A stretch of 56,962 bases of DNA from contig RDZY01000023.1 in assembly GCA_004294135.1 (NCBI GenBank), positions 1-56,962 on the forward strand. The letters are read 5' to 3'. The notes under the pieces were generated by a model. It saw only the letters and a list, made by a program, of their open reading frames with translations, ran no database searches and was not told the DNA's origin. Below, in pieces: positions 16,758 to 25,921 of the stretch. A program made the translations under genes and the position numbers. This stretch comes from Sphingobacteriia bacterium. GTDB lineage: Bacteria; Bacteroidota; Bacteroidia; Chitinophagales; Chitinophagaceae. Position 1 is the stretch's first letter, and the number at the start of each line of letters is the position of its first letter.

Positions 16758-18071
16758 ATGCAAATTGACAAGACCACGCTTACCGATCTATCCATTTTTC
16801 ATTCGGATGAATACCAGTCCGTTTTTCATCACCTTAACCATACACAAACCAATGGAGGTCGAGAATACCTTCGTTACTTACTGGGCAACCCGTTGAATAC
16901 CGTAAAAGCCATTCAACAAACCCAAGAAACCATTCAGCATTTGAGCGAAGTAATGAATGAATGGCCAGTGAGCCCCTCCAACGGTACCATTATGGTGATG
17001 GAAAAATTTTATGAATCGCAAATTGCCAACTATCCATTAAATCCTGGATTACTGGATAGCCTATGGTATAAATTTTTCTACGGATCCGATTTCTCACTCA
17101 CCAATTTTACCATCAAACATGCCATTGATTTTTTTCAAGGTATGGAAAAAATTAGGATACTGATTGGTGGAATAGCAAAAGCCAATCAGCTTTTTTTAAT
17201 AGCGCAGCGCATTGAAATTCTATTAAATAAAGTATCCATCAAAAGAATGCTTTTGCAAGATAAAACTACACTATCAGCCACCGATATATTGGTGTATGCA
17301 AGTTTTATTAGATTGCAATTTAAATCGCAGTTATTTGAGCTAATAGATATCTACAGCAAGCTAGACGCTTATATGAGTATGGCGAAAGCGGGTGAAAAAT
17401 ACGAGTTCTGTTACCCAGAAATAATAGAACAGCAACAGCCTTATTTAGAATCGAAGGGGCTGTTTCATTTTTTATTGGAAACACCTATTTCGTATGATAT
17501 TAGCTTGACAGAAAAAGACAATTTTTTATTCCTCACAGGCGCCAATATGGCCGGCAAAAGCACTTTTATCAAGGCGGCAGGATTGGGTGTTTACCTCGCC
17601 CATATTGGAATGGGAGTGCCAGCAAAAATGATGCGATTAAGTGTATTTGATGGCTTGCTGAGTAATATTCAAGTGCAAGATAATATGATGAAGGGCGAGA
17701 GTTTTTTCTTTAATGAAGTACAAAGAATAAAAAATACCATTGAGCGCATCAGTGATGGAAAAAAATGGTTGATATTGATTGATGAATTGTTCAAAGGAAC
17801 CAATCAGCAAGACGCTGTAAAGTGCAGCACAACGGTAATAGAGGGATTGCGTAAATTACCCAATGCGCTGTTTATTCTATCTACCCATTTGTATGAAATT
17901 GGAGACAACCTTCGGCAATATAAAAATATCCAGTTTATGTATTTTGAAACTGCGGTAGAAAACGACCAATTGGTTTTCAGCTATCAACTAAAAGAAGGCA
18001 TTAGTAACGACCGAATAGGCTACCTGATTTTAAAAAGAGAGGGTGTAATAAACTTGTTAGAGAAATTATAG
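16758..18071 (+). CDS. MutS-family DNA-binding ATPase (short form)
   Basis: The C-terminal ATPase is clearly MutS-type: Walker A TGANMAGKSTFIKA, then DNMMKGESFFFNEVQRI, Walker B WLILIDELFKGTNQQD, and STHLYEI. The upstream part keeps a shortened core/lever region (GGREYLRYLLGNPL) but no mismatch-recognition domain. The frame opens at 16656, but those starts lie inside pyrC. ATG 16758 (MQIDKTTLTDLSIF) gives a clean 437-residue protein after pyrC, and 16689 is an alternative. Bacteroidota carry several such small MutS paralogs of unclear role. Confidence 0.88.
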   Translation: MQIDKTTLTDLSIFHSDEYQSVFHHLNHTQTNGGREYLRYLLGNPLNTVKAIQQTQETIQHLSEVMNEWPVSPSNGTIMVMEKFYESQIANYPLNPGLLDSLWYKFFYGSDFSLTNFTIKHAIDFFQGMEKIRILIGGIAKANQLFLIAQRIEILLNKVSIKRMLLQDKTTLSATDILVYASFIRLQFKSQLFELIDIYSKLDAYMSMAKAGEKYEFCYPEIIEQQQPYLESKGLFHFLLETPISYDISLTEKDNFLFLTGANMAGKSTFIKAAGLGVYLAHIGMGVPAKMMRLSVFDGLLSNIQVQDNMMKGESFFFNEVQRIKNTIERISDGKKWLILIDELFKGTNQQDAVKCSTTVIEGLRKLPNALFILSTHLYEIGDNLRQYKNIQFMYFETAVENDQLVFSYQLKEGISNDRIGYLILKREGVINLLEKL

Positions 18072-18094
18072 TATCTTGAATTAAAATAGGTAAA

Positions 18095-18979
18095 ATGAAA
18101 TTTTTTATTAGCGGAATTATTACCCTGATTGTATTCATAGGAATCTATAATATTTGGGTAGTAGTAGGGGTTCCACCTACCGATGATATGCTGGTAAAAA
18201 TTGAAGTGGACAGTGCTTCCATTCAAGCTATTGGTAAAGATTCGGGCAGGGGTAATACACTTTGTATTCAACCCTTTATGACTGCAATTAATTATGCCAA
18301 TGAACCCAGTTTTCGGGAGAGTATTCGACCATACCTGATTGCAGCCCGCAGCAAGCAATTACTCAACGCAAAAACCTTAGTGGTATTACCCGAAAATATT
18401 GGCAATTTTTTGGTTGCTTATGAGGAAAAAGAAAGTCTCTATAAAAAAAATACAGTAGAAGAAGCAGTGAACGCTATTATTGCTGGCAATATTTTTAAAT
18501 TTTCAATCGCATATTTCAACGCACCATCTATGGGTGATAAGAAAAAATATGCGCTATTTCAAATGAAAGCCAAACAGATAGTAGAAGTGTATAACCGGGT
18601 ATTTAGTAATCTTGCTAAAGAGTTCAAAGTTTCTATCGCCGCAGGCTCTATTGTATTACCCAATCCATCCATTGCAAGCGATTGCAGTATAAAATTAAAT
18701 AAGGGTGAATTGTACCATACTTATGCGGTATTTAACCCTGATGGAAAAATAGTAAGCCCATTAGAAAAGAAGATTTTTGAGTTAAAAGATTCAGCGTCTT
18801 TTGGTTTTAGTGTGGAAAACAGAAAAATTAAAGTGGATGAAAAAAATATAGTTTCTGTCGGCTTTTCTGGACTATTATGGAATAGTAAAGGAAGCGGGGA
18901 AATAGTGGTAAACACCAATAATACCCAGACTGTATTAGTACCTATTGAACAGGGTAGGATGGTGAATATTTGGAATTAA
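18095..18979 (+). CDS. Membrane-anchored protein resembling nitrilase-superfamily hydrolases
   Basis: The 294-residue protein has one N-terminal membrane segment (FFISGIITLIVFIGIYNIWVVVGV). The soluble part has the order seen in carbon-nitrogen hydrolases: LCIQPFMTAINYAN, then AKTLVVLPENIG with a possible catalytic Glu, FKVSIAAGSIVLPNP, and YHTYAVFNPDGKIV. I do not find the nitrilase catalytic Cys at its usual place, so it may be inactive or a divergent relative. It follows the MutS-like gene by 23 bp on the same strand. Confidence 0.6.
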   Translation: MKFFISGIITLIVFIGIYNIWVVVGVPPTDDMLVKIEVDSASIQAIGKDSGRGNTLCIQPFMTAINYANEPSFRESIRPYLIAARSKQLLNAKTLVVLPENIGNFLVAYEEKESLYKKNTVEEAVNAIIAGNIFKFSIAYFNAPSMGDKKKYALFQMKAKQIVEVYNRVFSNLAKEFKVSIAAGSIVLPNPSIASDCSIKLNKGELYHTYAVFNPDGKIVSPLEKKIFELKDSASFGFSVENRKIKVDEKNIVSVGFSGLLWNSKGSGEIVVNTNNTQTVLVPIEQGRMVNIWN

Positions 18980-18997
18980 AACCCTATTTGATTTATA

Positions 18998-19393
18998 TTA
19001 GCTATTTGCGGGCTCAATTAAGTCCCAAAGATTACCATATAAATCTTCAAATACGGCAACTGTTCCATAAAGCTCAGTTGAAGGTTCTCTTATAATCTTT
19101 ATATTATTCGCGATAAGGTTTTCATAATCCCGCTGAAAATTATCCGTATGCAAAAACAAAAAAACACGCCCACCAGTTTGATTTCCTATTCTAGTTTCCT
19201 GCTCCAATGTGGCTGCTTTGGCCAGTAGGATGGCGCACTCTTTGGCACCTTGGGGTTTAACCAACACCCACCTTTTTGTGGCAGACATTACAGTATCTTC
19301 TACCAATACAAAATGTAATATTTGGGTATAAAATGCAATGGCTTTGTCATAATCATCTACTACAATTGCAATATGGGCTATATACTGGTTCAT
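18998..19393 (-). CDS. VOC/glyoxalase-like family protein
   Basis: The 131-residue protein has the paired beta-alpha-beta-beta-beta units of the vicinal oxygen chelate fold: IAHIAIVVDDYDKAIAFYTQIL at the start, and VFLFLHTDNFQRDYENL then VFEDLYGNLWDLIEP at the end. Candidate metal ligands are His7 and the Glu in DLIEP. The substrate is unknown. Members include glyoxalase I, dioxygenases and resistance proteins. Confidence 0.88.
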   Translation of the reverse strand: MNQYIAHIAIVVDDYDKAIAFYTQILHFVLVEDTVMSATKRWVLVKPQGAKECAILLAKAATLEQETRIGNQTGGRVFLFLHTDNFQRDYENLIANNIKIIREPSTELYGTVAVFEDLYGNLWDLIEPANS

Positions 19394-19420
19394 TAGATTG
19401 CAATTTCATTAATTTTTTAT

Positions 19421-19614
19421 TCACGCATCCACAAAATCAGAAAATATAATTTCATCCGAGCGTTTAATCAATTCAATTGTCGCATCTTCAACAAATATTA
19501 ATTTTGATTTCGTTTTTTCATATACTTCGCAATAAAATAGATGATTCTAACTAATATTATTAGCGTAAGAATTTGGTAGATAAAGAGACTTGGACTGAAA
19601 AATGTTCGTTCCAT
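19421..19614 (-). pseudogene. Possible frameshifted small membrane-protein gene
   Basis: An ORF from ATG 19614 to stop 19498 encodes 38 residues with one membrane segment (SLFIYQILTLIILVRIIYFI). In an overlapping frame, open from about 19545 to the stop at 19421, the translation reads LFYCEVYEKTKSKLIFVEDA and continues to SDFVDA. The two pieces together look like one small membrane protein broken by a single frameshift, but neither matches a family I recognise. The rest of the 405-bp gap (19394-19798) is A+T-rich with no other feature seen. Confidence 0.3.
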
Positions 19615-19798
19615 ATAAAATGAGTTTCTGTTAACCTTAGCCACCCGATTTTGGATTAAATATTATTGAAGGTCAGCTATTTTTATTTATTAAATAAATC
19701 AAAGAAGTTGATTTTTTGAGCGTTCGCTATTTTCCAAAAAAAGCTTTTTAATCCTCAAACGATCATACTTTGAACGCTTGTAGGTGGCATCAACTCAC

Positions 19799-21340
19799 TC
19801 ACCCTCCCCATCCTTCTCTATCCAAACTTCTGTACTGTATTGCTTCTGCAATATGCTCGGGTTTTATGGTGGCACTATCTTCCAAGTCGGCGATGGTTCT
19901 GCTTACTTTTAAAATTCTATCATAGGCCCTTGCACTTAAATTCAATCGCTCCATGGCTCGCTTTAACAATGCGTCACCTGCCGTACTCAGTTGGCAAATT
20001 TCCCTTAGCAAACCGGCTCCCATTTGCGCGTTGGCATAAATACCAGGGTGTGCTACCAGTCGCCCCATTTGTATGGCTCTTGCACTAATTACGCGCGCTC
20101 TTATCTGCGCAGAGCTTTCTCCTTTCTGTTGGTTATTCAACGCATTAAATGCAACTGGCGTTACTTCTACATGCAAATCAATTCTATCTAACAATGGCCC
20201 TGATACTCTGTTCAAATATTTTTGCACCATACCAGCTCCACAAGTGCAGTCTTTTTCAGGATGATTGTAATATCCACAGGGACAAGGATTCATAGACGCA
20301 ATCAACATAAAATTGGCGGGGAAATCAAGCGCTATCCTTGTTCTAGAAATACTTACTTTTCTTTCTTCCATGGGCTGACGCATTACTTCTAATACCGTGC
20401 GTTTAAATTCTGGTAACTCATCTAAAAACAATACCCCATTATGAGAAAGCGATATTTCACCCGGCTGGGGTATGCTACCTCCTCCTACCAATGCCACATC
20501 GGATATAGTATGATGGGGTGAACGAAATGGCCGCTTGCTAATTAATGAACTATTCAATGGAAGCTTGCCAGCTACACTGTGAATTTTGGTGGTCTCCAAT
20601 GCTTCGGGTAAACTGAGTGGAGGCAATATCGTTGGCAAACGCTTTGCCAGCATGGTTTTTCCCGCACCTGGGGGACCAATCAATATCGCATTATGCGCAC
20701 CCGCTGCTGCTATCTCTAGTGCTCGTTTAATATTTTCCTGTCCCCGCACTTCATCAAAATCAAATTCAAAATCATATTGATTGCTAAAAAAATCTGCTCT
20801 GGTATTCACCGATTCAGGTTGTAAAGATTGTTCATCAGCAAAAAAATCGACTACCTCTTTTACATTCGTCACCCCATATACCAATAGATTATTTACCATA
20901 CCAGCTTCCATTGCATTGGCTCTGGGTACAATCAATCCTTTAAAACCTTCTTTACGCGCCTGAATGGCGATGGGCAACGCGCCTCTTATGGATTGCACAG
21001 ATCCATCAAGACCCAATTCACCCATAATAATATAATCTTTTAGTCGCTCCGGATGCTCCAATTGCTCACTGGCTCCTAACACACTTAATGCAATGGGCAG
21101 ATCCAATGCCGACCCTGTTTTTTTAATATCAGCAGGCGCAAGATTTACCACTACTTTGGTTCTTGGCATATGAAAATGATTGGTCTTAATAGCACTCTCG
21201 GTGCGATGCAGACTTTCACGCACTGCATTATCGGGTAGACCAACAATGGAATAACCCTGTCCCATACTCACATTTACTTCAATGGTAATAGTAATGGCTT
21301 CAACGCCATAAACGGCACTGCCAAAGGCTTTAACAAGCAT
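19799..21340 (-). CDS. YifB/ComM-type Mg-chelatase-like AAA ATPase
   Basis: The 513-residue protein is colinear with YifB/ComM: N-terminal chelatase-associated domain (FGSAVYGVEAITITIEV, IVGLPDNAVRES), Walker A GPPGAGKTMLAKRLP, Walker B-like LFLDELPEF, sensor segment SMNPCPCGYYNHPEK with its cysteine cluster, and a C-terminal Mg_chelatase_C domain (LSARAYDRILKVSRTIADLE). ComM acts in branch migration during natural transformation. I chose ATG 21340 (MLVKAFGSAV) over 21361 because homologs begin at that point. Confidence 0.92.
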   Translation of the reverse strand: MLVKAFGSAVYGVEAITITIEVNVSMGQGYSIVGLPDNAVRESLHRTESAIKTNHFHMPRTKVVVNLAPADIKKTGSALDLPIALSVLGASEQLEHPERLKDYIIMGELGLDGSVQSIRGALPIAIQARKEGFKGLIVPRANAMEAGMVNNLLVYGVTNVKEVVDFFADEQSLQPESVNTRADFFSNQYDFEFDFDEVRGQENIKRALEIAAAGAHNAILIGPPGAGKTMLAKRLPTILPPLSLPEALETTKIHSVAGKLPLNSSLISKRPFRSPHHTISDVALVGGGSIPQPGEISLSHNGVLFLDELPEFKRTVLEVMRQPMEERKVSISRTRIALDFPANFMLIASMNPCPCGYYNHPEKDCTCGAGMVQKYLNRVSGPLLDRIDLHVEVTPVAFNALNNQQKGESSAQIRARVISARAIQMGRLVAHPGIYANAQMGAGLLREICQLSTAGDALLKRAMERLNLSARAYDRILKVSRTIADLEDSATIKPEHIAEAIQYRSLDREGWGG

Positions 21341-21402
21341 ATACAATAATTTGTACCGCAAGTAAGGGCGACAGAATTGCTAGGAATTTTAAACAATACA
21401 AG

Positions 21403-21429
21403 CCACTCACAGTCATGAATAATGAGTGG
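21403..21429. other. Short hairpin between gapN and the ComM-type gene
   Basis: CCACTCA (21403-21409) and TGAGTGG (21423-21429) form a 7-bp inverted repeat with a 13-base loop, downstream of gapN and upstream of the next minus-strand gene. There is no convincing T-tract, so it may be a weak terminator or a leader hairpin. Confidence 0.25.
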
Positions 21430-21482
21430 TTACAAACAACTGTAATTTCAGTTATTTTTAATGAAAAACTGAAATATTTTTT

Positions 21483-23099
21483 CTAAAAAATATAATCCAA
21501 CCGCAGGTAATTGCTTTGATGCTCCCGAACAATGGTCTGCACAATCTCTTTGTTTAACTCATTGTCTTTTGTACTGATCAACAATCGAATACTAAAAGCT
21601 CGCAACGCATCTGCCACACTTAGGGTTCCCTCTGCACTGTCTTTTCTACCATTAAATGGATACATATCTGGGCCACGTTGACACTGTGCGTTGATATTTA
21701 TTCTGCCCACCTGATTGGCCAATTCATCTATAAGGTGACCAATAGTGGCTGAATTTTTTCCGAAAATACTTAGTTGCTGACCAAAGTTTGACTGCACTAC
21801 ATAATCCACCGTTTCTGCTATGTCTATATAAGAAACAATAGGAACAACGGGACCAAATTGCTCTTCCGAATAAATACGCATTTGATTGTTTACGGGATAC
21901 AATACAGCAGGATAAAAAAATGTATCATCTACCAAGCCCCCATTTTCATTTACTATTTTAGCGCCAAAATTCTGTGCGTCTTTTACCAAAGCAGTTAAAT
22001 AAGCAGCTTTACCCGGTTCAGGTAAAGGCGTTATTTTAGCCCCCTTATCCCAAGGCATTCCAATAGCCAATTGATTTACAGCAGCTGTAAACTTTGGTAG
22101 AAATGCGTTCACCAATGATTCGTGTACAAAAATTATTTTTAATGCTGTACAACGTTGCCCATTAAAAGAAAGTGATCCTGCAACCGCTTCGGATACCGCA
22201 ATATCTAAATCCGCATCTGGTAAAATAATGGCAGGATTCTTAGCATCCAATCCCAATACACTTCTTAACCTATGTGGCTTGGGATGTAATTTTTTAATAT
22301 CACTGGCTCCTTTATTGGTTCCAATAAAAGCAAATACATCTATTTTTCCCGACTCCATCATCACCCCAACCGTTTCTCTTCCCCTACCATAAATAATATT
22401 AATAACACCTTTGGGAAAACAATTTTTAAAAGCTTCTAACAATGGCTGAATAAGCAACACACCATATTTAGCTGGTTTAAATACCACCGTATTCCCCATA
22501 ATTAATGCAGGAATAAGCGTACTAAATGTTTCATTCAACGGATAATTATAGGGCCCCATACATAAGGCAACACCCAATGGCACTCTTCTAATTTGTGCAA
22601 TAATACCCTCTTCGTTTTCAAATTTGGCATTGCGGCGATCCATATTCTTAAGCTCACGTATGGTATCTTCCATATAGAGACAGGTTCTATCGAATTCCTT
22701 TTCACTATCAGACAATACTTTTCCAATCTCCCACATCAACAATTTTACCACTGCATTGCGTTGCTTTTTCATCTCTACCAGAAAGCGTTCAACATGCGCA
22801 ATACGATCGGCTATAGCCATAGTAGGCCATTCACCTGTGCCGTTATTATAAGCCGCTACTGCAGCGTCTAAGGCTTCTAAAGATTCTTTCTCAGTTAGCA
22901 AGGGCGTGCTGCCAATACTATTCGGCATTGGCTTGCCATCTATAACCAGCGATACAGGAGAAATCACTTCATTCATAGGGCCATCCCAGTTGCGGAGTTC
23001 CCCATTTATCAAATAAGCTCTTTGCTCAATAAATGCTTCCAATTGCCATGCTGCTGGCACTTCTGTTGCAGAAGGAAAAATAGTTTTGATTGATAACAT
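21483..23099 (-). CDS. gapN: NADP-dependent non-phosphorylating glyceraldehyde-3-phosphate dehydrogenase (GapN-type aldehyde dehydrogenase)
   Basis: The 538-residue aldehyde dehydrogenase has RRVPLGVALCMGPYNYPLNE, the cofactor-binding stretch NTVVFKPAKYGVLLIQP, catalytic Glu region LGLDAKNPAI, catalytic Cys in FNGQRCTALKI and the Glu in EEQFGPVVPI. The length and the RRVPLG and GLDAKNPA motifs match GapN, which oxidises glyceraldehyde-3-phosphate directly to 3-phosphoglycerate with NADPH formation. The CoA-binding gene lies 5 bp upstream on the same strand, implying an operon. Another aldehyde substrate cannot be excluded. Confidence 0.8.
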   Translation of the reverse strand: MLSIKTIFPSATEVPAAWQLEAFIEQRAYLINGELRNWDGPMNEVISPVSLVIDGKPMPNSIGSTPLLTEKESLEALDAAVAAYNNGTGEWPTMAIADRIAHVERFLVEMKKQRNAVVKLLMWEIGKVLSDSEKEFDRTCLYMEDTIRELKNMDRRNAKFENEEGIIAQIRRVPLGVALCMGPYNYPLNETFSTLIPALIMGNTVVFKPAKYGVLLIQPLLEAFKNCFPKGVINIIYGRGRETVGVMMESGKIDVFAFIGTNKGASDIKKLHPKPHRLRSVLGLDAKNPAIILPDADLDIAVSEAVAGSLSFNGQRCTALKIIFVHESLVNAFLPKFTAAVNQLAIGMPWDKGAKITPLPEPGKAAYLTALVKDAQNFGAKIVNENGGLVDDTFFYPAVLYPVNNQMRIYSEEQFGPVVPIVSYIDIAETVDYVVQSNFGQQLSIFGKNSATIGHLIDELANQVGRININAQCQRGPDMYPFNGRKDSAEGTLSVADALRAFSIRLLISTKDNELNKEIVQTIVREHQSNYLRLDYIF

Positions 23100-23104
23100 A
23101 GTAA

Positions 23105-23464
23105 TTAATATTGACCGGTATTTAGCAACACCAATGTACAGGCTTCAAGGCACTGTATTCCATGGTGTTTTGCCAAGTCTTCCAACGCTTCGTTTTCCGT
23201 ACCGGGATTAAAAATAATTCTTTTCGGTTCGAGTGAAATAAAATAGGAATAATAAGCTTCTTGTGCCAATGGATTGAGGTAAAGCGTTACCGTATCTACC
23301 CCCTGTTCCGCAATAGTTGAACCATGAATAATTGTATCTCCAATTGTAGCAGCTTTGCGCCCAATAGCCAGTACTGGATGTCCGTATTTTTTCAGCAATG
23401 CTACGGCCATATAACTGTAACGCTCCGGGTTATTGGAAGCACCTAATACCAATGTTTTTTTCAC
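23105..23464 (-). CDS. CoA-binding Rossmann-fold protein (YccU-like)
   Basis: The 119-residue protein begins KKTLVLGASNNPERYSYMAV, the typical start of stand-alone CoA-binding domains, followed by HPVLAIGRKAATIGDT and VDTVTLYLNP, and ends LEACTLVLLNTGQY. Translation starts at a GTG at 23464, directly after the CDGSH gene stop. The cellular role of the family is unclear. Confidence 0.85.
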   Translation of the reverse strand: MKKTLVLGASNNPERYSYMAVALLKKYGHPVLAIGRKAATIGDTIIHGSTIAEQGVDTVTLYLNPLAQEAYYSYFISLEPKRIIFNPGTENEALEDLAKHHGIQCLEACTLVLLNTGQY

Positions 23465-23680
23465 TTACAATTGATTAATAGCTAAATTTTTATGACTCCC
23501 ATCGCAGTATGGTTTGTTGGCAGATGCACCACATCCACACAACGATGTTTTTTCTTTGATATCAACCGTACCATCGGCCTTGGTAATCACACACTTGGAA
23601 CTGATTACAATTGGCCCTGCTGCTTTAATAAGGATGGCAGCACCATCTACTTTATTTATGAGATTTGTATTTTCGTGCAT
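23465..23680 (-). CDS. CDGSH-type iron-sulfur protein
   Basis: The 71-residue form starting at ATG 23680 (MHENTNLINK) holds the CDGSH [2Fe-2S] motif CGCGASANKPYCDGSH, with three Cys and one His ligand. The frame opens further upstream to 23761, but that extension reads poorly and abuts the TonB receptor stop. The gene follows an iron-regulator-controlled receptor gene and immediately precedes the CoA-binding gene, so an iron or redox role is plausible. Confidence 0.88.
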   Translation of the reverse strand: MHENTNLINKVDGAAILIKAAGPIVISSKCVITKADGTVDIKEKTSLCGCGASANKPYCDGSHKNLAINQL

Positions 23681-23761
23681 AGATTTTTTCGTTGCAAAAA
23701 TTGATTGCTTCGCAAAGATACAAAATTGAGATTGATAGCTGGTAAGGGATATTATTACCAA

Positions 23762-25846
23762 TCATTTAATAAGGTAACGCAAACCCAAAAAACCCCGAAT
23801 ACCTTGATTGGGTGCATATATATAATTAGGATCAAAACTAAGTGCATAGGGATTGTCTACAGTCGGCACTACCTGCCCCGCAGGATTAAATTGCACCCGC
23901 TTATCAAAAGGATCATCTGCCCTTGCAATAATAAATGGATTACCTTTTGTTGGAAGATAATTCAACAGATTTTTTATACCTCCATAGAGTTCCCATTTTG
24001 TTCCAGAATGAAAACTGATTTGTATATTCTGTATACTCCACCAAGGTGAATAAAGGCTGCGCGGATCGAGGCTTCCCAATAAAGGCAAACGCATGGGACT
24101 GTATATATTACCCGTATAATCTATATCTATATGCAAGAATGGAATTTTAAAACTGGCAGACCAAGTTGCAGTAAAACGCTCTGTGAGCAATTGACTTGTT
24201 TTGACTTGTTTTTCATTCACCGATACATCTAAATAAGTTGCCCCCACTAAAAATTTCATGCCATTCTGTAAATTCAAATCATAATTCACCGACACTCCCT
24301 TACTCACCGCAAACCCTTCCAGATTAGCGTAAATGATTAGGTTGGGATCGGTATCAAAATTTCCTATAATTCTATTGTTGAAATAAGTATAAAAAGCAGT
24401 TGCATCGAGACTGGATGAAGTTGCACCTAAAAATTTGTGAATATAATTCAGGTTCACATTTATGGAACGCTCTGGTTGAAGATCGGATGCAACCAAAACC
24501 TTTCGCGCACCAGTTAATGCAGCATGATCTTCAGAGAAAACATTTACTACCCTAAAACCTGTACCTGCATTTAAACGGAACAAATTATTTTCATTCAATA
24601 CAAACTTATATGCCAGCCGAGGCGTGAAAATATTTCCATGTACTGAATTATAATCGTACCGTATTCCCAATAACAATTTATGCTTTGAATGGATATTAAT
24701 TTCGTCTTGTGCAAACAATCCTGGCAGCCAAATTCGTTGCGGATCCAAACCAAAACTTGCTGGGTCTAGAGCACCAGTAGCTGGGGTATTATCGTTGTAG
24801 TAAGTATGTCTTATGGCTGCTCCAATTAACCAGTCGTGACGGTTCAACGTTTTATCCCAAGTTATTTGCGCAAATGAAATCTTTTGTTTAGCGAGGTAAG
24901 CATTGTTTCCATAGCGACTGTCCTGCTCATGCTGATTGAAAGAAAATCCGAATATTATTTTTTCACGAACCGGTAATTGATAATTCCCAATCAATTCCCA
25001 TCGATTGGTATAAATACTTTCCCCATAAATACGATCACCTCCTCTAAAATTTTTATTCCAACGCATATCACCACCCCATCTATCTTCGTAAAAATACCTG
25101 CCTGCCATGCTGAACAATCGGTTCGATGCTCGGTTAAAATTCCACTTCTGAAAAATAGATACCCGATCTTGTAAAGTCACATCTGTAAATCCATCTTTAT
25201 TTTGATCTTTTGGGTTGCTGTAATTATAATAATTCAATCCCGTTAATATCGTGGCTTTATTTCCTGCATTAAACTTAAAACCCAAATCTGTATTCAATTC
25301 TGCCCAAGTGGTCGAAAAAATATCGGCTGAAAAAATGGGTGCAGTCTTTGGCTTTTTGGTAATGATATTAATAAGACCTCCAATGGCTTCACTCCCATAT
25401 AGCGACGAGGCCGGGCCTTTTACTATTTCTATTCGCTCTACAAGAGAAGCAGGAATTCCTGAAAGTCCATACACCGTGGAGAGACTACTTACAATGGGCA
25501 TTCCATCAATTAATACCATGGTATATGGCCCTGGCAATCCATTAATTCTTATATCGCCCGTATTGCAAACATTACAATTTATTTGAGGCCTTACCCCATT
25601 GATCTGCTGCATCCCATCAAAAATATTGGGACTTGGATTTTTACGAAAAAAAGCGGGACTGTATACTTCAACCGCCACGGGACTTTCAGCACGTTTCACT
25701 TCTTTCATTGTTCCCGTTACCACCACTTCACTAAGCGTTCCACCCATTGGTTTTAACCTGGTAGTATCTTGTATTGCCCAAACTGAATTGGTAAAAAAGC
25801 AAAGCACTGAAATGCGCAATACTCCTATAAAGACTGTATTTTTCAT
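23762..25846 (-). CDS. TonB-dependent outer membrane receptor
   Basis: The 694-residue protein has a signal peptide, a plug domain (SEVVVTGTMKEVKRAESPVAVEVYSP, split here: SEVVVTGTMKEV and AESPVAVEVYS; then ERIEIVKGPASSLYGSEAIG) and a C-terminal barrel. CNVCNTGDIRINGLPG in the plug is shared with copper or iron receptor types. The promoter on the minus strand is canonical (TTTG 25886-25889, TAATTTTG 25858-25865), and a DtxR-type palindrome occupies its spacer, so metal-dependent repression is expected. The ligand is not readable from sequence; ferric siderophore, heme or manganese/copper complexes are all possible. Confidence 0.92.
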   Translation of the reverse strand: MKNTVFIGVLRISVLCFFTNSVWAIQDTTRLKPMGGTLSEVVVTGTMKEVKRAESPVAVEVYSPAFFRKNPSPNIFDGMQQINGVRPQINCNVCNTGDIRINGLPGPYTMVLIDGMPIVSSLSTVYGLSGIPASLVERIEIVKGPASSLYGSEAIGGLINIITKKPKTAPIFSADIFSTTWAELNTDLGFKFNAGNKATILTGLNYYNYSNPKDQNKDGFTDVTLQDRVSIFQKWNFNRASNRLFSMAGRYFYEDRWGGDMRWNKNFRGGDRIYGESIYTNRWELIGNYQLPVREKIIFGFSFNQHEQDSRYGNNAYLAKQKISFAQITWDKTLNRHDWLIGAAIRHTYYNDNTPATGALDPASFGLDPQRIWLPGLFAQDEINIHSKHKLLLGIRYDYNSVHGNIFTPRLAYKFVLNENNLFRLNAGTGFRVVNVFSEDHAALTGARKVLVASDLQPERSINVNLNYIHKFLGATSSSLDATAFYTYFNNRIIGNFDTDPNLIIYANLEGFAVSKGVSVNYDLNLQNGMKFLVGATYLDVSVNEKQVKTSQLLTERFTATWSASFKIPFLHIDIDYTGNIYSPMRLPLLGSLDPRSLYSPWWSIQNIQISFHSGTKWELYGGIKNLLNYLPTKGNPFIIARADDPFDKRVQFNPAGQVVPTVDNPYALSFDPNYIYAPNQGIRGFLGLRYLIK

Positions 25847-25857
25847 TGTTATGGAGA

Positions 25858-25889
25858 CAAAATTATAATTGTTAGGCTAATCTAACAAA
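25858..25889 (-). promoter_or_regulatory. TonB receptor promoter with embedded DtxR/MntR-type operator
   Basis: On the minus strand TTTG (25886-25889) and TAATTTTG (25858-25865) are 20 bp apart, a textbook Bacteroidota promoter. Between them, TTGTTAG and CTAACAA (25869-25875 and 25882-25888) form a 7-bp perfect inverted repeat around GCTAAT. The core resembles DtxR/IdeR boxes (TTAGGCTAA). A bound regulator would block the receptor promoter and probably also control the divergent regulator gene. Confidence 0.7.
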
Positions 25890-25921
25890 TTTAGTTTGAG
25901 ATAATTTGCTATTTTTAACCC

